A DNA stretch of 64,000 bases. Origin: CAVWSM01 sp963798505. Lineage in GTDB: Bacteria; Actinomycetota; Actinomycetes; Jiangellales; Jiangellaceae. A model generated the notes under the pieces. It did no database searches, had not been told where the DNA came from, and was given only the letters and a program-made list of their open reading frames with translations. Made by a program: the position numbers and the translations under genes. Of the stretch, positions 47,556 through 56,113 are shown piece after piece (the stretch's first letter is position 1; every line of letters begins with the position of its first letter). The DNA lies in NCBI GenBank assembly GCA_963798505.1, contig CAWCTX010000015.1, forward strand, positions 124,001 to 188,000. Direction: 5' to 3'.

Positions 47556-48227
47556 TTGGCCGAGACGCTGCCACCGGTCGGCGACCGGATCCGCTCGGAG
47601 CGGGCACGCCGCGGGCTGTCGGTCCGCGGTCTGGCCCGCGAGGTCGGGGTGTCCCCCAGCCTCATCTCCCAAATCGAGACGGGCCGCAGCCGCCCCTCCG
47701 TGAGCACGCTCTATTCGATCACCAGGGCGCTGGGCATCAGCGTTGAAGACGTGTTCGACACCTCCGTTGCTCAGGCCGCGGGTGCATCCTCCGGCTTGCA
47801 CGGCCCGCTGGCCGCAGTTGCCCAGGCAATGGCCAACGCACCCACCGGATCCACGCTGGCCGGCCCCGACCTGACCGCCAGGCGGCCACTCGGACCGCAC
47901 GTAAGCCCTGATCAGCGGGAGATCCTGGAACTCGACTCGGGCGTGACCTGGGAGCTCCTCGGGCGGGTCCCCGGCGCGCACGTCGACTTCCTCCTCGTGA
48001 CCTACGCGCCTGGCGGCACGTCGTCCAGCACCGGTCAGCTGATGCGGCATTCGGGTGTCGAGTACGGCTACCTCAGCTCCGGCGAGCTCGTCCTCACCCT
48101 CGGCTTCGAGGACCACGTGATGCGCCCCGGCGACGGCGTGTCGTTCGCCTCGACCACTCCGCACCGCTACCGCAACGACGGCACCGAGCCCGCCGTCGGC
48201 GTCTGGTGTGTCATCGAGACCGAGTGA
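47556..48227 (+). CDS. XRE-cupin transcriptional regulator of the downstream catabolic cluster
   Basis: 223 residues: N-terminal HTH (IRSERARRGLSVRGLAREVGVSPSLISQIETGRSRPS) and a C-terminal cupin sensor (HSGVEYGYLSSGELVLTLGFEDHVMRPGDGVSF, FASTTPHRYRN). TTG start at 47556 after AAGGGGGCC. It directly precedes the seven-gene operon in the same orientation with a 105-base gap, so it is the likely regulator; the ligand may be a pathway intermediate. Confidence 0.88.
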   Translation: MAETLPPVGDRIRSERARRGLSVRGLAREVGVSPSLISQIETGRSRPSVSTLYSITRALGISVEDVFDTSVAQAAGASSGLHGPLAAVAQAMANAPTGSTLAGPDLTARRPLGPHVSPDQREILELDSGVTWELLGRVPGAHVDFLLVTYAPGGTSSSTGQLMRHSGVEYGYLSSGELVLTLGFEDHVMRPGDGVSFASTTPHRYRNDGTEPAVGVWCVIETE

Positions 48228-48332
48228 CATCCGGAAGGCGGGTCAAGATTTGCCGCCGTCCCACTAGTCAGCGCTGTTCAATCCTCGTAATTTCTACTTA
48301 ACACCCGGGCACCCACCCTGCGGGGAGGACCG

Positions 48333-49652
48333 ATGGCGATCCGCACCTACGGGCCTAACGCTGTCGACTGGGAACAGCGCGTCGATCTCGACCGGCTGCG
48401 CACGCAGCGCCTGGAGCGGCTGAACGATCACCTCGCGCGCAGCGACCTCGGCGCCCTGCTGACCTTCGACTTCGCCAACATCCGCTATATGACGTCGACC
48501 CACATCGGCACGTGGGCGATGGACAAGCTGATCCGGTTCGCGCTGCTTCCCCGAGGCGGCGAGCCGGTCATCTGGGACTTCGGCTCAGCCGCCCGGCACC
48601 ACCAGATCTACAACCCGTGGCTCGACGGCACCGACCGCGCCCGCGCCGGCATCTCCACGCTCCGCGGCGCCTTCCACCCCGACGCCGGAATCGCGCAGGA
48701 GGTCGCCCGCAAAATCGCCACCCACCTGCGCGAGCACGGCCTCGGCAACGACCCGGTGGGCGTCGACCTCGTCGAGATGCCGATCCTGGCAGCACTCAAA
48801 GCCGAGGGCCTCGACGTCGTCGACGGCCAGCAGGTCTTCCTCGAGGCGCGCCGCATCAAGACCCCGGACGAGATCGCCCTGCTGGCCCAGGCCTGCTCCA
48901 TGGTCGATGCGGCCTATGACGAGCTCTACGCCTTCCTCCGCCCGGGCGTGCGCGAGAACGAGTGCGTCGGGCTCGTCGCCAACGTGCTCTACGGCCTCGG
49001 CAGCGAGTACGTCGAGGGCGTCAACGCCATCTCCGGTGAGCGCTGCTCACCGCACCCGCACGTCTACAGCGACCGCGTGATCCGGCCGGGCGATCCCGCC
49101 TTCTTCGACATCCTGCACAGCCACCTCGGCTACCGGACCTGCTACTACCGCACGTTCGCGGTGGGCAGCGCCTCGCCCGCGCAGCGCGATGCCTACGTAC
49201 GGTGTCGCGAGTTCATGGACAGCGCCATCGCGATGGTCAAGCCTGGTGTCACCACCGCCGACATCGTCGAGCTGTGGCCCCGCGCGCAGGACTTCGGCTT
49301 CCCCGATGAGGAGGCGGCGTTTGCGCTGCAGTACGGCCACGGGGTCGGCCTGTCGATCTGGGAGAAGCCCATCTTCAGCCGGCTCGTCTCCCTCGACCAC
49401 CCCGAGGTTCTCGAGGAGGGCATGGTGTTCGCGCTCGAGACCTACTGGCCGGCCGGTGACGGCTGGTCGGCAGCGCGCATCGAGGAGGAGGTCGTCGTCA
49501 CCGCCGACGGCTGCGAGGTCATCACCAAGTTCCCCGCCGAGGAGCTCCTCGTCGCCGGCCGCAAGTACTGGACCGTCGGCGGCCAGCTCGACACGCTGCG
49601 CGAGTCGCAGTCGCATCTCAACACCGCCGCCGGCCGTGGCGAGTCGGCATGA
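48333..49652 (+). CDS. M24-family (Xaa-Pro dipeptidase/creatinase fold) hydrolase with an altered metal site
   Basis: 439 residues, pita-bread fold: creatinase N domain (LLTFDFANIRYMTSTHIGTWAM) then the M24 domain. Expected ligands: D259 (FFDILHSHLGYRT), second Asp replaced by C270 (YRTCYYRTF), H336 (YGHGVGLSIWEKP), E369 (FALETYWP) and E385 (RIEEEVVVT). Loss of one metal-bridging Asp is also known in non-peptidase members such as creatinase, so this is probably not a peptidase. First gene of the cluster; the stop overlaps the E1-alpha start (ATGA). ATG 48333 after GGGGAGG. Confidence 0.82.
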   Translation: MAIRTYGPNAVDWEQRVDLDRLRTQRLERLNDHLARSDLGALLTFDFANIRYMTSTHIGTWAMDKLIRFALLPRGGEPVIWDFGSAARHHQIYNPWLDGTDRARAGISTLRGAFHPDAGIAQEVARKIATHLREHGLGNDPVGVDLVEMPILAALKAEGLDVVDGQQVFLEARRIKTPDEIALLAQACSMVDAAYDELYAFLRPGVRENECVGLVANVLYGLGSEYVEGVNAISGERCSPHPHVYSDRVIRPGDPAFFDILHSHLGYRTCYYRTFAVGSASPAQRDAYVRCREFMDSAIAMVKPGVTTADIVELWPRAQDFGFPDEEAAFALQYGHGVGLSIWEKPIFSRLVSLDHPEVLEEGMVFALETYWPAGDGWSAARIEEEVVVTADGCEVITKFPAEELLVAGRKYWTVGGQLDTLRESQSHLNTAAGRGESA

Positions 49653-50659
49653 GCCTGCACACCGCACCGTCGTCCTCGGCGCTGGACGGCGCCACGCTGC
49701 TGCGTCTCTATGAGCAGATGTCGGTCATCCGCCGGGTGGAGAAGGCGGCCTACGACATGTTCATGCAAGGCCTGGTCAAGGGCACCACGCACCTCGCCTC
49801 TGGCCAGGAGGCCGTCGCCGTCGGGGCGAGCGCGGCGCTGCGCGACGACGACTACGTCGTGGCCACCTACCGCGGACACCATCACGCCATGGCGCGCGGC
49901 GCCACTCCCTTCGAGTGCCTGGCCGAGCTGATGAGCAAGGCGACCGGGCTCAACAAGGCCAAGGGCGGCTCGATGCACCTGACCAAGGCCGACCGGGGGA
50001 TGCTCGGGTCGTACGCCATTGTCGGCGCCCACCTGCCCATTGCCGCGGGCGCGGCGTGGTCGGCCAAGCTGCGAGGCACCGACCAGGTGGCGGTCGCCTT
50101 CTTCGGTGACGGCGCGACCAACATCGGCGCATTCCACGAGACGCTCAACCTCGCTGCCGTGTGGAAGCTGCCGGTGCTCTTCATCTGCGAGAACAACTTC
50201 TACATGGAGTACACGCCGATCCGCTCCGTCACCTCGGTCGCCAACCCGGCTGCCGACCGCGCCGCGGCCAACGGGCTTCCGTCGCAGGTGATCGACGGCA
50301 ACGACGTCACCATCGTCGTCGAGACGGTCTCCGCGGCGGTGCAGCGGGCCCGTGCGGGTGAGGGACCGACGGTGATCGAGGCGCAGACCTACCGCCACTA
50401 TGGCCACAGCCGCGCCGATCCGGCCAAGTACCGACCCGCCGATGAGGTCGCGCACTGGCTGAACCGCGACCCCATCGACGTGGCGCGCGGACGGCTTGCC
50501 GACCTCGGCGTCCCGGCCGACGAGATCGCCGCCGCCGATGCCCGCGCCGCCGCCGTGGTCGAGCAGGCAATGGTCGACGCCAAGGCGGCGCCGGACGCCG
50601 ACCCGGCGGAGGCGCTCACCGATGTCTGGGCCGACGGAGGTGCGCAATGGCGGACCTGA
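49649..50659 (+). CDS. TPP-dependent 2-oxoacid/acetoin dehydrogenase E1, alpha subunit
   Basis: 336 residues. The thiamine-diphosphate motif GDGATNIGAFHETLNLAAVW begins at 153 and ends near ENN (181-183). THLASGQEAVAVG, TYRGHHHAMARG and KGGSMHLTKADRGMLGSYAIVG are typical of acetoin (AcoA) and branched-chain E1-alpha proteins. Forms an alpha2beta2 enzyme with the next gene. No lipoyl-bearing E2 or E3 gene is present in the cluster. Confidence 0.9.
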   Translation: MSLHTAPSSSALDGATLLRLYEQMSVIRRVEKAAYDMFMQGLVKGTTHLASGQEAVAVGASAALRDDDYVVATYRGHHHAMARGATPFECLAELMSKATGLNKAKGGSMHLTKADRGMLGSYAIVGAHLPIAAGAAWSAKLRGTDQVAVAFFGDGATNIGAFHETLNLAAVWKLPVLFICENNFYMEYTPIRSVTSVANPAADRAAANGLPSQVIDGNDVTIVVETVSAAVQRARAGEGPTVIEAQTYRHYGHSRADPAKYRPADEVAHWLNRDPIDVARGRLADLGVPADEIAAADARAAAVVEQAMVDAKAAPDADPAEALTDVWADGGAQWRT

Positions 50660-51627
50660 CGACCTACCGCGAGGCCGTCGCTGAGGGCATCGCCCGCGAG
50701 ATGCGCCGAGACGCCAGCGTCGTCTGCCTGGGCGAGGACATCGGCGCCGCCGAAGGGGTGTTCAAGACAACGGTCGGGCTGTTCACCGAGTTCGGCCCGC
50801 AGCGGGTATGGGACACGCCGATCTCCGAGCAGGCCATCGTCGGCGCGGCGCTCGGTGCCGCGATGACCGGTCTGCGTCCGGTCGCGGAGATCATGTTCTC
50901 CGACTTCCTGGCCTGTTGCTATGACTACCTGGCCAACGAGATCCCGAAGATGCGCTACATGACCGGTGGCCAGGTCACGGTGCCGCTGGTCATCCGTACA
51001 GCCAACGGCGGCGGCCTGGGGTTCGGGGCGCAGCACTCGCAGGCTGTGGAGAACTGGGTGTTCACCGTGCCCGGCCTGAAGATCGTCGCGCCGTCGACCC
51101 CCGCTGACGTCGTTGGCCTCATGGCGTCGGCGATCCGCAGTGACGACCCCGTGGTGTTCTTCGAGCACAAGGGCCTGTTCGCGAGCAAGGGCGAGCCCGC
51201 TGCACCCGACCACGTCGTCCCTCTCGGCGAAGCTGCCATCGTGCGGCCGGGCACCGATCTGACGATCGTGGCGCTGGCGTCAACGGTGCCGACAGCGCTC
51301 AGCGCCGCCGAGCAGCTGGCCGCCGAGGACATCAGCGCGGAGGTCATCGACCTGCGCTGCCTGGTCCCGCTCGACATGCGCACCGTGCTCGACTCTGTGC
51401 AGCGCACGTCCCGACTGGTCATCGTGGAGGAGAACCCCTACCAGGGCGGGTGGGGCGGCACCGTCGCGTCGATCGTCGCCGATGAAGGGTTCGAGTCCCT
51501 CGATGCCCCGATCCGTCGCGTCGCGGCGGCTTGCGTACCGCTGCCGTTCGCCGACGCACTCGAGGAAGTCGTCATGCCCACCGTCGACAAGGTCGTCGAA
51601 GCGGTCCGCAAGCTGGCCGCCTACTAA
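50647..51627 (+). CDS. TPP-dependent 2-oxoacid/acetoin dehydrogenase E1, beta subunit
   Basis: 326 residues. Begins LTTYREAVAEGIAREMRRDASVV; VCLGEDIGAAEGVFKTT, RVWDTPISEQAIVGAALGAAM and FGAQHSQAVENWV are the hallmark blocks; the transketolase C domain has EVIDLRCLVPLDMRTVLDSV and VEENPYQGGWGGTVAS. ATG 50647 overlaps the end of the alpha subunit by 13 bases. The usual role would be oxidative decarboxylation or cleavage of a 2-oxo compound. Confidence 0.92.
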   Translation: MADLTTYREAVAEGIAREMRRDASVVCLGEDIGAAEGVFKTTVGLFTEFGPQRVWDTPISEQAIVGAALGAAMTGLRPVAEIMFSDFLACCYDYLANEIPKMRYMTGGQVTVPLVIRTANGGGLGFGAQHSQAVENWVFTVPGLKIVAPSTPADVVGLMASAIRSDDPVVFFEHKGLFASKGEPAAPDHVVPLGEAAIVRPGTDLTIVALASTVPTALSAAEQLAAEDISAEVIDLRCLVPLDMRTVLDSVQRTSRLVIVEENPYQGGWGGTVASIVADEGFESLDAPIRRVAAACVPLPFADALEEVVMPTVDKVVEAVRKLAAY

Positions 51628-51659
51628 CTATCCACGCCAGGGCAAAGGAGCAGCGGCAC

Positions 51660-53009
51660 ATGCCGAAGACACTCATCAAAGGCGGCACCGTTCTCAGCAT
51701 GGACGACGCGATCGGCGATCTCCCGCGCGCCGACGTGCTCATCGAGGACGACAAGATCGTCGCCGTGCAGCCCGACATCAGCGCCGACGCCGAAGTGATC
51801 GACGCGGCCGGCAGCATCGTCATACCTGGCTTCGTCGACACTCACCGGCACACGTGGGAGTCAGCAATCCGCGGCTGCGCGCCCAACGCGACATTGGACG
51901 ACTATTTCGTCGAGGTGCTCGATACCTTCGCCCCGGTCTACCGGGCTGAAGACGTGCACGCGAGCAACGTGGCTGGATCGCTCGAGTGCCTTAGCGCCGG
52001 CATCACCACGCTTGTCGACTGGTCGCACATCAACAACACGCCCGAGCATCCCGATGCCGCGGTCACCGGTCTGCAGGAGACCGGCATCAGGGCCCAGTAC
52101 GCGTACGGCAGCGCCAACACGTCCCTCGCCGACTACTGGTTCGAGAGCAAGATCGCGATCCCGGGCGACGACGTACGCCGCATCCGCGACACCTACTTCT
52201 CGTCCGACAGTGGCCTGCTGACCATGGGCCTCGCAACGCGTGGACCCGGGTTCTGTGTCGAGGAGGTCGTGCGCGCTGAGTGGGAGCTCGCGCGTGAGCT
52301 CGGCATCCCCATCACGGTCCACGTCGCGATGGGTCGGCTCGCCGGCCGGTTCGGCATGGTCAAGCAGCTCAGCGACTACGGACTGCTCGGACCCGACACC
52401 ACCTACATCCACTGCTGCCACTTCAGCGACGAGGAGTGGCAGCTCGTCAAGGACAGCGGCGGGCGCATCTCGATCGCGCCGCAGGTCGAGACTCAGATGG
52501 GGCACGGCTGGCCACCCTTCCTCCAGTCGCTCGGGTTGGGGCTGCGGCCCAGCCTGTCGATCGACGTCGTGACGACCGTGCCCGGTGACATGTTCACCCA
52601 GATGCGGGCAGCCTTCAGTGCCGACCGTGGGCGGGTGAACGCTGCCGCCTTCGAGCCCAACGAGCAGGTGCCGAAGGACGTGCTCACCGCTGCGCAGATG
52701 CTGCGGGCGGCGACACTCGACGGTGCCTACGTCGCCGGTCTCGAGGACCGCACCGGGTCGCTGACCCCGGGCAAGCAGGCCGATGTGGTCGTCATCGACG
52801 CGACCGCGCTCAACATGGCGCCCGTCATCGACCCGGTTGCCGCGGTCGTGCTGTGCGCCGACGTGTCCAACGTCCGCGACGTGTTCGTCGCCGGATCGGC
52901 GAAGAAGCGCGACGGCAAGCTGCTCGCCGACGTCGACAAGGCGCGCAGGGACGTCGAGGCCTCCCGTGACTACCTCGTCGAGGCCATCAAGGCCAAGCAG
53001 CCCGCATGA
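51660..53009 (+). CDS. Amidohydrolase (cytosine/guanine deaminase-like, TrzN/SAH-deaminase group)
   Basis: 449-residue TIM-barrel metal hydrolase. Ligands: first-strand HxH as DTHRHTWESAIRG, HVAMGRLAGRF region, TTYIHCCHFSDEEW and the Asp in LSIDVVTT. The final part DRTGSLTPGKQADVVVID is the standard composite-domain end. Such enzymes deaminate or hydrolyse N-heterocycles. AAAGGAG at 51644-51650 lies 9 bases before ATG 51660, fixing the start. The stop overlaps the bicupin start (ATGA). Confidence 0.88.
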   Translation: MPKTLIKGGTVLSMDDAIGDLPRADVLIEDDKIVAVQPDISADAEVIDAAGSIVIPGFVDTHRHTWESAIRGCAPNATLDDYFVEVLDTFAPVYRAEDVHASNVAGSLECLSAGITTLVDWSHINNTPEHPDAAVTGLQETGIRAQYAYGSANTSLADYWFESKIAIPGDDVRRIRDTYFSSDSGLLTMGLATRGPGFCVEEVVRAEWELARELGIPITVHVAMGRLAGRFGMVKQLSDYGLLGPDTTYIHCCHFSDEEWQLVKDSGGRISIAPQVETQMGHGWPPFLQSLGLGLRPSLSIDVVTTVPGDMFTQMRAAFSADRGRVNAAAFEPNEQVPKDVLTAAQMLRAATLDGAYVAGLEDRTGSLTPGKQADVVVIDATALNMAPVIDPVAAVVLCADVSNVRDVFVAGSAKKRDGKLLADVDKARRDVEASRDYLVEAIKAKQPA

Positions 53010-53899
53010 GTGCACAGCACCTCGTACGCACGGCGGCGGAGGCCGAGTTCGTTCCGCCGCCCGGCTGGGCCGCCAACGCCAAGGGTTACCGCCGCTGGAC
53101 GGTGGTGGACGAGGCGGGTGGCTCCGTGCACACCGGCTTCGGCATCGGCGAGCTTTCTCCTGGCGGCGAGCTGCCGCCACACGTCCACTCCTTCGAGGAG
53201 AGCGTGTTCGTCGTCGAGGGCACCGGGGTGCTCGAGACTTCGGAGGGGGCATTCCAGCTCGCCGCGGGGAACTATGGCTTGATCCCGCTCGGTGTGGTCC
53301 ACCGGTGGCGCAACGATGGGGATGGCGTGGTGCGCTGGGCGGAGATGCAGGGGCCGGCGCCGCGTGACCGCTTCGACGGCGACACCTTCGTGGTGCCATC
53401 CGTGCCGGTCAGTGGCCCGGCGGCCGCCGTCGACGTACGCGATCCGCGGACCCGCAGCTTCGGGCACATCACTCCCACGCACATGGATCCCGCCAAGCAG
53501 AGTCAGGACCTGCTGGCGGTGTCGGCGAGCATGCGCACCGCGTTGCTCGTCTACAGCGGCATCACGGTGAAGATGATGGTCGACCCCGATCTGGGCGCAC
53601 AGCTCACGACGATGTTCATGGTGCAGTACGGGCCGGACGGCGTCGTCGGTGGCCACGACCATCCGTTCGAGGAGACCTACTACTTCCTCGAGGGCCGCGC
53701 GGAGGCGACCTTCGACGGTGCCACGTACGAGCTCGGACCCGGGGACGTCGCCTGGGCGGGAGTCGGCTGCGTGCATGCGTTCCGCAACATCGGCGGCACG
53801 ACGCTGCGTTGGCTGGAGACCCAGTCGCCGCAGCCGCCGCGACGGCACTCGTACCGGTATTCGCGTGACTGGGACTATCTGCGGGGAGTGCTGGGATGA
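53006..53899 (+). CDS. Bicupin protein
   Basis: 297 residues with two cupin folds. First: GELPPHVHSFEESVFVVEGTG, AAGNYGLIPLGVVHRWRN. Second: GGHDHPFEETYYFLEGRAE, LGPGDVAWAGVGCVHAFRN. Each has the HxH-x(n)-E metal set (HVHSFEE and HDHPFEE with H in the second motif). Resembles the ureidoglycine aminohydrolase/quercetinase-like group; the reaction is unassigned. Coupled on both sides in the operon. Confidence 0.85.
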   Translation: MSAQHLVRTAAEAEFVPPPGWAANAKGYRRWTVVDEAGGSVHTGFGIGELSPGGELPPHVHSFEESVFVVEGTGVLETSEGAFQLAAGNYGLIPLGVVHRWRNDGDGVVRWAEMQGPAPRDRFDGDTFVVPSVPVSGPAAAVDVRDPRTRSFGHITPTHMDPAKQSQDLLAVSASMRTALLVYSGITVKMMVDPDLGAQLTTMFMVQYGPDGVVGGHDHPFEETYYFLEGRAEATFDGATYELGPGDVAWAGVGCVHAFRNIGGTTLRWLETQSPQPPRRHSYRYSRDWDYLRGVLG

Positions 53900-54597
53900 C
53901 CGAGTCGAGCACCGTGGTCGTCGTCGGTGGCACGGCGGGGCTTGGACGAGGGATCGCTCAGCTCTACGCCGACGAGGGACGGCGGGTGTGGATCACCGGT
54001 CGCGACGCTCAGCGCTGCGAGTCGGTGGCCAAGGAGATCGGCGGCGACACCCGGAGCGTCGCACTCGAGCTGTCGGAGCCCGAGTCCATTGCGGCGGCCC
54101 TCGCCGACATCGACCACGTCGACCATCTGGTCCTCTCTGCAATCGACCGGGACGCCAACACGGTCAAGGACTATGACATCGCTGCGGCCACGCGCCTCGT
54201 CACGCTCAAGCTGGTCGGCTACACCGAGGTGATCCACGCCCTGCTGCCGCGACTCTCCGAGGAGGCCGCGATCGTGCTGTTCGGCGGACTCGCCAAGGAC
54301 CGGCCATATCCCGGCTCCACGACGGTGTCGACCATCAACGGGGGCATCACCGGGCTCATGCACTCACTTGTGGTCGAGCTCGCCCCGCGTCGCGTCAACG
54401 TCGTTCACCCGGGCATCGTGGCCGACAGCCCGTTCTGGTCCGGCAAGACCGAGGCGACCGAGCGAGTCAGGGACCGCACCCCCACCGGCCGCAATGTGGC
54501 GATGGCCGACGTCGTCGACGCGGTCGACTTCCTGCTGAGCAACCGCTCGGTCAACGGCGTCGAGCTGTTGGTCGACGGAGGATGGATGCGCGTGTGA
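53896..54597 (+). CDS. SDR-fold protein without the catalytic Tyr-Lys pair
   Basis: 233 residues, Rossmann fold with GGTAGLGRGIAQLYA (11-25) for NAD(P), and an end VNGVELLVDGGWMRV typical of SDRs. The YxxxK active-site segment is replaced: PGSTTVSTINGGITGLM puts V144 and N148 where Tyr and Lys should be. It may bind a nucleotide but cannot use standard SDR chemistry. ATGA overlap with the bicupin upstream; TGA overlaps the next start. Confidence 0.82.
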   Translation: MTESSTVVVVGGTAGLGRGIAQLYADEGRRVWITGRDAQRCESVAKEIGGDTRSVALELSEPESIAAALADIDHVDHLVLSAIDRDANTVKDYDIAAATRLVTLKLVGYTEVIHALLPRLSEEAAIVLFGGLAKDRPYPGSTTVSTINGGITGLMHSLVVELAPRRVNVVHPGIVADSPFWSGKTEATERVRDRTPTGRNVAMADVVDAVDFLLSNRSVNGVELLVDGGWMRV

Positions 54598-55457
54598 ACG
54601 TCGCCGTTGTCGGGGTGGGTCGCATGGGGGCGGCCATGCTGGGCCGGCTGCGTAGCGGTGGGCTGGACGTCATCGTCTACAACCGCACTGCGGCTCGGGC
54701 GGAGGAGGTTGCGGCGCAGCATGGCGCGTCCGTCGCAGCCACGGCCCGAGAGGCAGCAGCGGCAGGCGACGTCGTCATCGTTTCTCTTGCCGACGACGCG
54801 GCGGTGCTGGCGACATACGCAGGGGCCGACGGCCTGCTTGCTGGCCTTCGCGAGGGCACCGTTGTCTGCGACACGAGCACTGTCGACCCAGAGACGGTCC
54901 GGCGTCTGGTGCCACTCGTTGCTGAGCAGGGTGCCACGCTGCTCGACACGCCCGTCTCCGGCAGTGTCCCCGTGGTCGAGCGCGGCGAGCTGACGGTGAT
55001 GGTGGGCGGCGATGCAGCAGCACTCGAGCGGGCCAGGCCCGTGCTCGAGCACTTCGCCAAGGCGATCTTCCACCTCGGCGACAGCGGCACCGGCGCCACG
55101 ATGAAGCTCGTCGTCAACGCCGCGGTGCACGCGCTGGGCGTGGCGATCAGCGAGGCGCTCACGCTCGCCGAGAAGGCCGGGCTCGACCGCACCACCACCT
55201 ACGACGTGCTCGAGTCGGGCGCGGTGGGCGCGCCCTTCGTCAAGTACAAGCGGGCGGCTTACCTGCACCCCGACGAGACGCCGGTGGCGTTCAGCCTCGA
55301 CCTGGTTGCCAAGGACCAGGACCTCATCCATGCGCTCGCCAAGAACGTCGGCGCGTGGATGACGCAGGCCGAGGCCAACCGCGAGCTGGTGGCCGCTGCT
55401 GTTGCTGCCGGCATGGGCGAGCGGGACCTCAGCGCGCTGGCGGAGTTCCTCAGGTAG
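54594..55457 (+). CDS. Beta-hydroxyacid dehydrogenase (3-hydroxyisobutyrate/tartronate semialdehyde reductase family)
   Basis: 287 residues from GTG 54594, which overlaps the SDR stop and has GGAGG 12 bases upstream (ATG 54582 lies directly on that GGAGG). NAD loop VAVVGVGRMGAAMLGRL, substrate loop DTPVSGSVPVVERGEL and the catalytic lysine helix GATMKLVVNAAVHALG are present. Reduces or oxidises a 3-hydroxy acid or semialdehyde. Last gene of the operon. Confidence 0.9.
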   Translation: MNVAVVGVGRMGAAMLGRLRSGGLDVIVYNRTAARAEEVAAQHGASVAATAREAAAAGDVVIVSLADDAAVLATYAGADGLLAGLREGTVVCDTSTVDPETVRRLVPLVAEQGATLLDTPVSGSVPVVERGELTVMVGGDAAALERARPVLEHFAKAIFHLGDSGTGATMKLVVNAAVHALGVAISEALTLAEKAGLDRTTTYDVLESGAVGAPFVKYKRAAYLHPDETPVAFSLDLVAKDQDLIHALAKNVGAWMTQAEANRELVAAAVAAGMGERDLSALAEFLR

Positions 55458-55512
55458 GGAATTACCCTGTTGCCGTCACAGCGTAGAAGGCCTCACGCAG
55501 CCGAAGGCGGCC

Positions 55513-55671
55513 TCACCGATCATCATGCAGTTGTCGCTCGAGCAGCTGGTCGATCCGCGCGATCAGCTCGGCCGCCTCGTCGGCACGAACCAACGGCTCG
55601 ACTGGCACGGGCTCGACGACCTCATCGGCTCGCCGTGCTACCCGCCGCTGCCGGATCCGGATCCGCTTCAT
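55513..55671 (-). CDS. 52-residue microprotein, paralog of the one at 26863-27003
   Basis: Starts at ATG 55671 and reads MKRIRIRQRRVARRADEVVE, then PVPVEPLVRADEAAELIAR, IDQLLERQLHDDR. The basic arginine-rich head, the EVVEPVPV linker and the DEAAELIARIDQLL helix match the 46-residue protein on the other strand at 26863. It is longer by a charged tail. Function unknown. Confidence 0.72.
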   Translation of the reverse strand: MKRIRIRQRRVARRADEVVEPVPVEPLVRADEAAELIARIDQLLERQLHDDR

Positions 55672-55788
55672 GCCTGCCACCACCCCTCTTGATCAGCCCC
55701 GAGGTTGTGCCGAGACACCAGGTCAAACGCCGACCGACTCGTGGCACGAGTCAACGTCGCCGAGTTCCTGCGCTGAGCGGGTAGCCCG

Positions 55789-56011
55789 TCAGCGCGGCCC
55801 CGGGTCGAGCGCAGGCTCGTACGCGGTGATCGGCCGCAGGCGCGGCCCGAGCACCCGCCAGAGCCTGCGCAGCAGGGGCTCGCGGCGACGACGGTGTTGA
55901 GGCGCCGCGCGTCCCTTAGCCGCCGCGCGCGCCGCGAGTCGCAGGTCTGCGGCCTCACGGTGCAGCTGCTCGATCCGGCTCGTTGGTCAGTTCGTAGTTC
56001 CAGTGCGACAT
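55789..56011 (-). pseudogene. Small conserved protein (about 73 residues), one frameshift
   Basis: ATG 56011 starts MSHWNYELTNE, and after one extra C near 55978 the adjacent frame continues RIEQLHREAADLRLAARAAA and LLRRLWRVLGPRLRPITAY to a stop at 55789. The W-N-Y-E-L start and IEQLHREA helix recall a group of small actinobacterial proteins of unknown role. It is divergent from the DUF6529 gene. Confidence 0.55.
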
Positions 56012-56113
56012 GCATGAGGTACGCCGGCCGATGCCCGACCGGTTCGCGAGAACCGAACCCCGGCTCGATCACGTACTCGCTGTGACCGCACCGCTACGAG
56101 CCCAGGGGAAACC

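Noticed and set aside
48333..53899. DMSP lyase cluster (M24 like DddP, cupin like DddL/Q/K)
   Set aside because: The fold families fit but the motif sets do not: the M24 metal site differs, the cupin is a two-domain protein, and no DMSP transporter or acrylate genes are present.
53006..53899. Ureidoglycine aminohydrolase for the bicupin
   Set aside because: Bicupin architecture is shared, but the gene is far from the ureide operon, which already uses the allantoicase route, and I could not match the ligand pattern with confidence.
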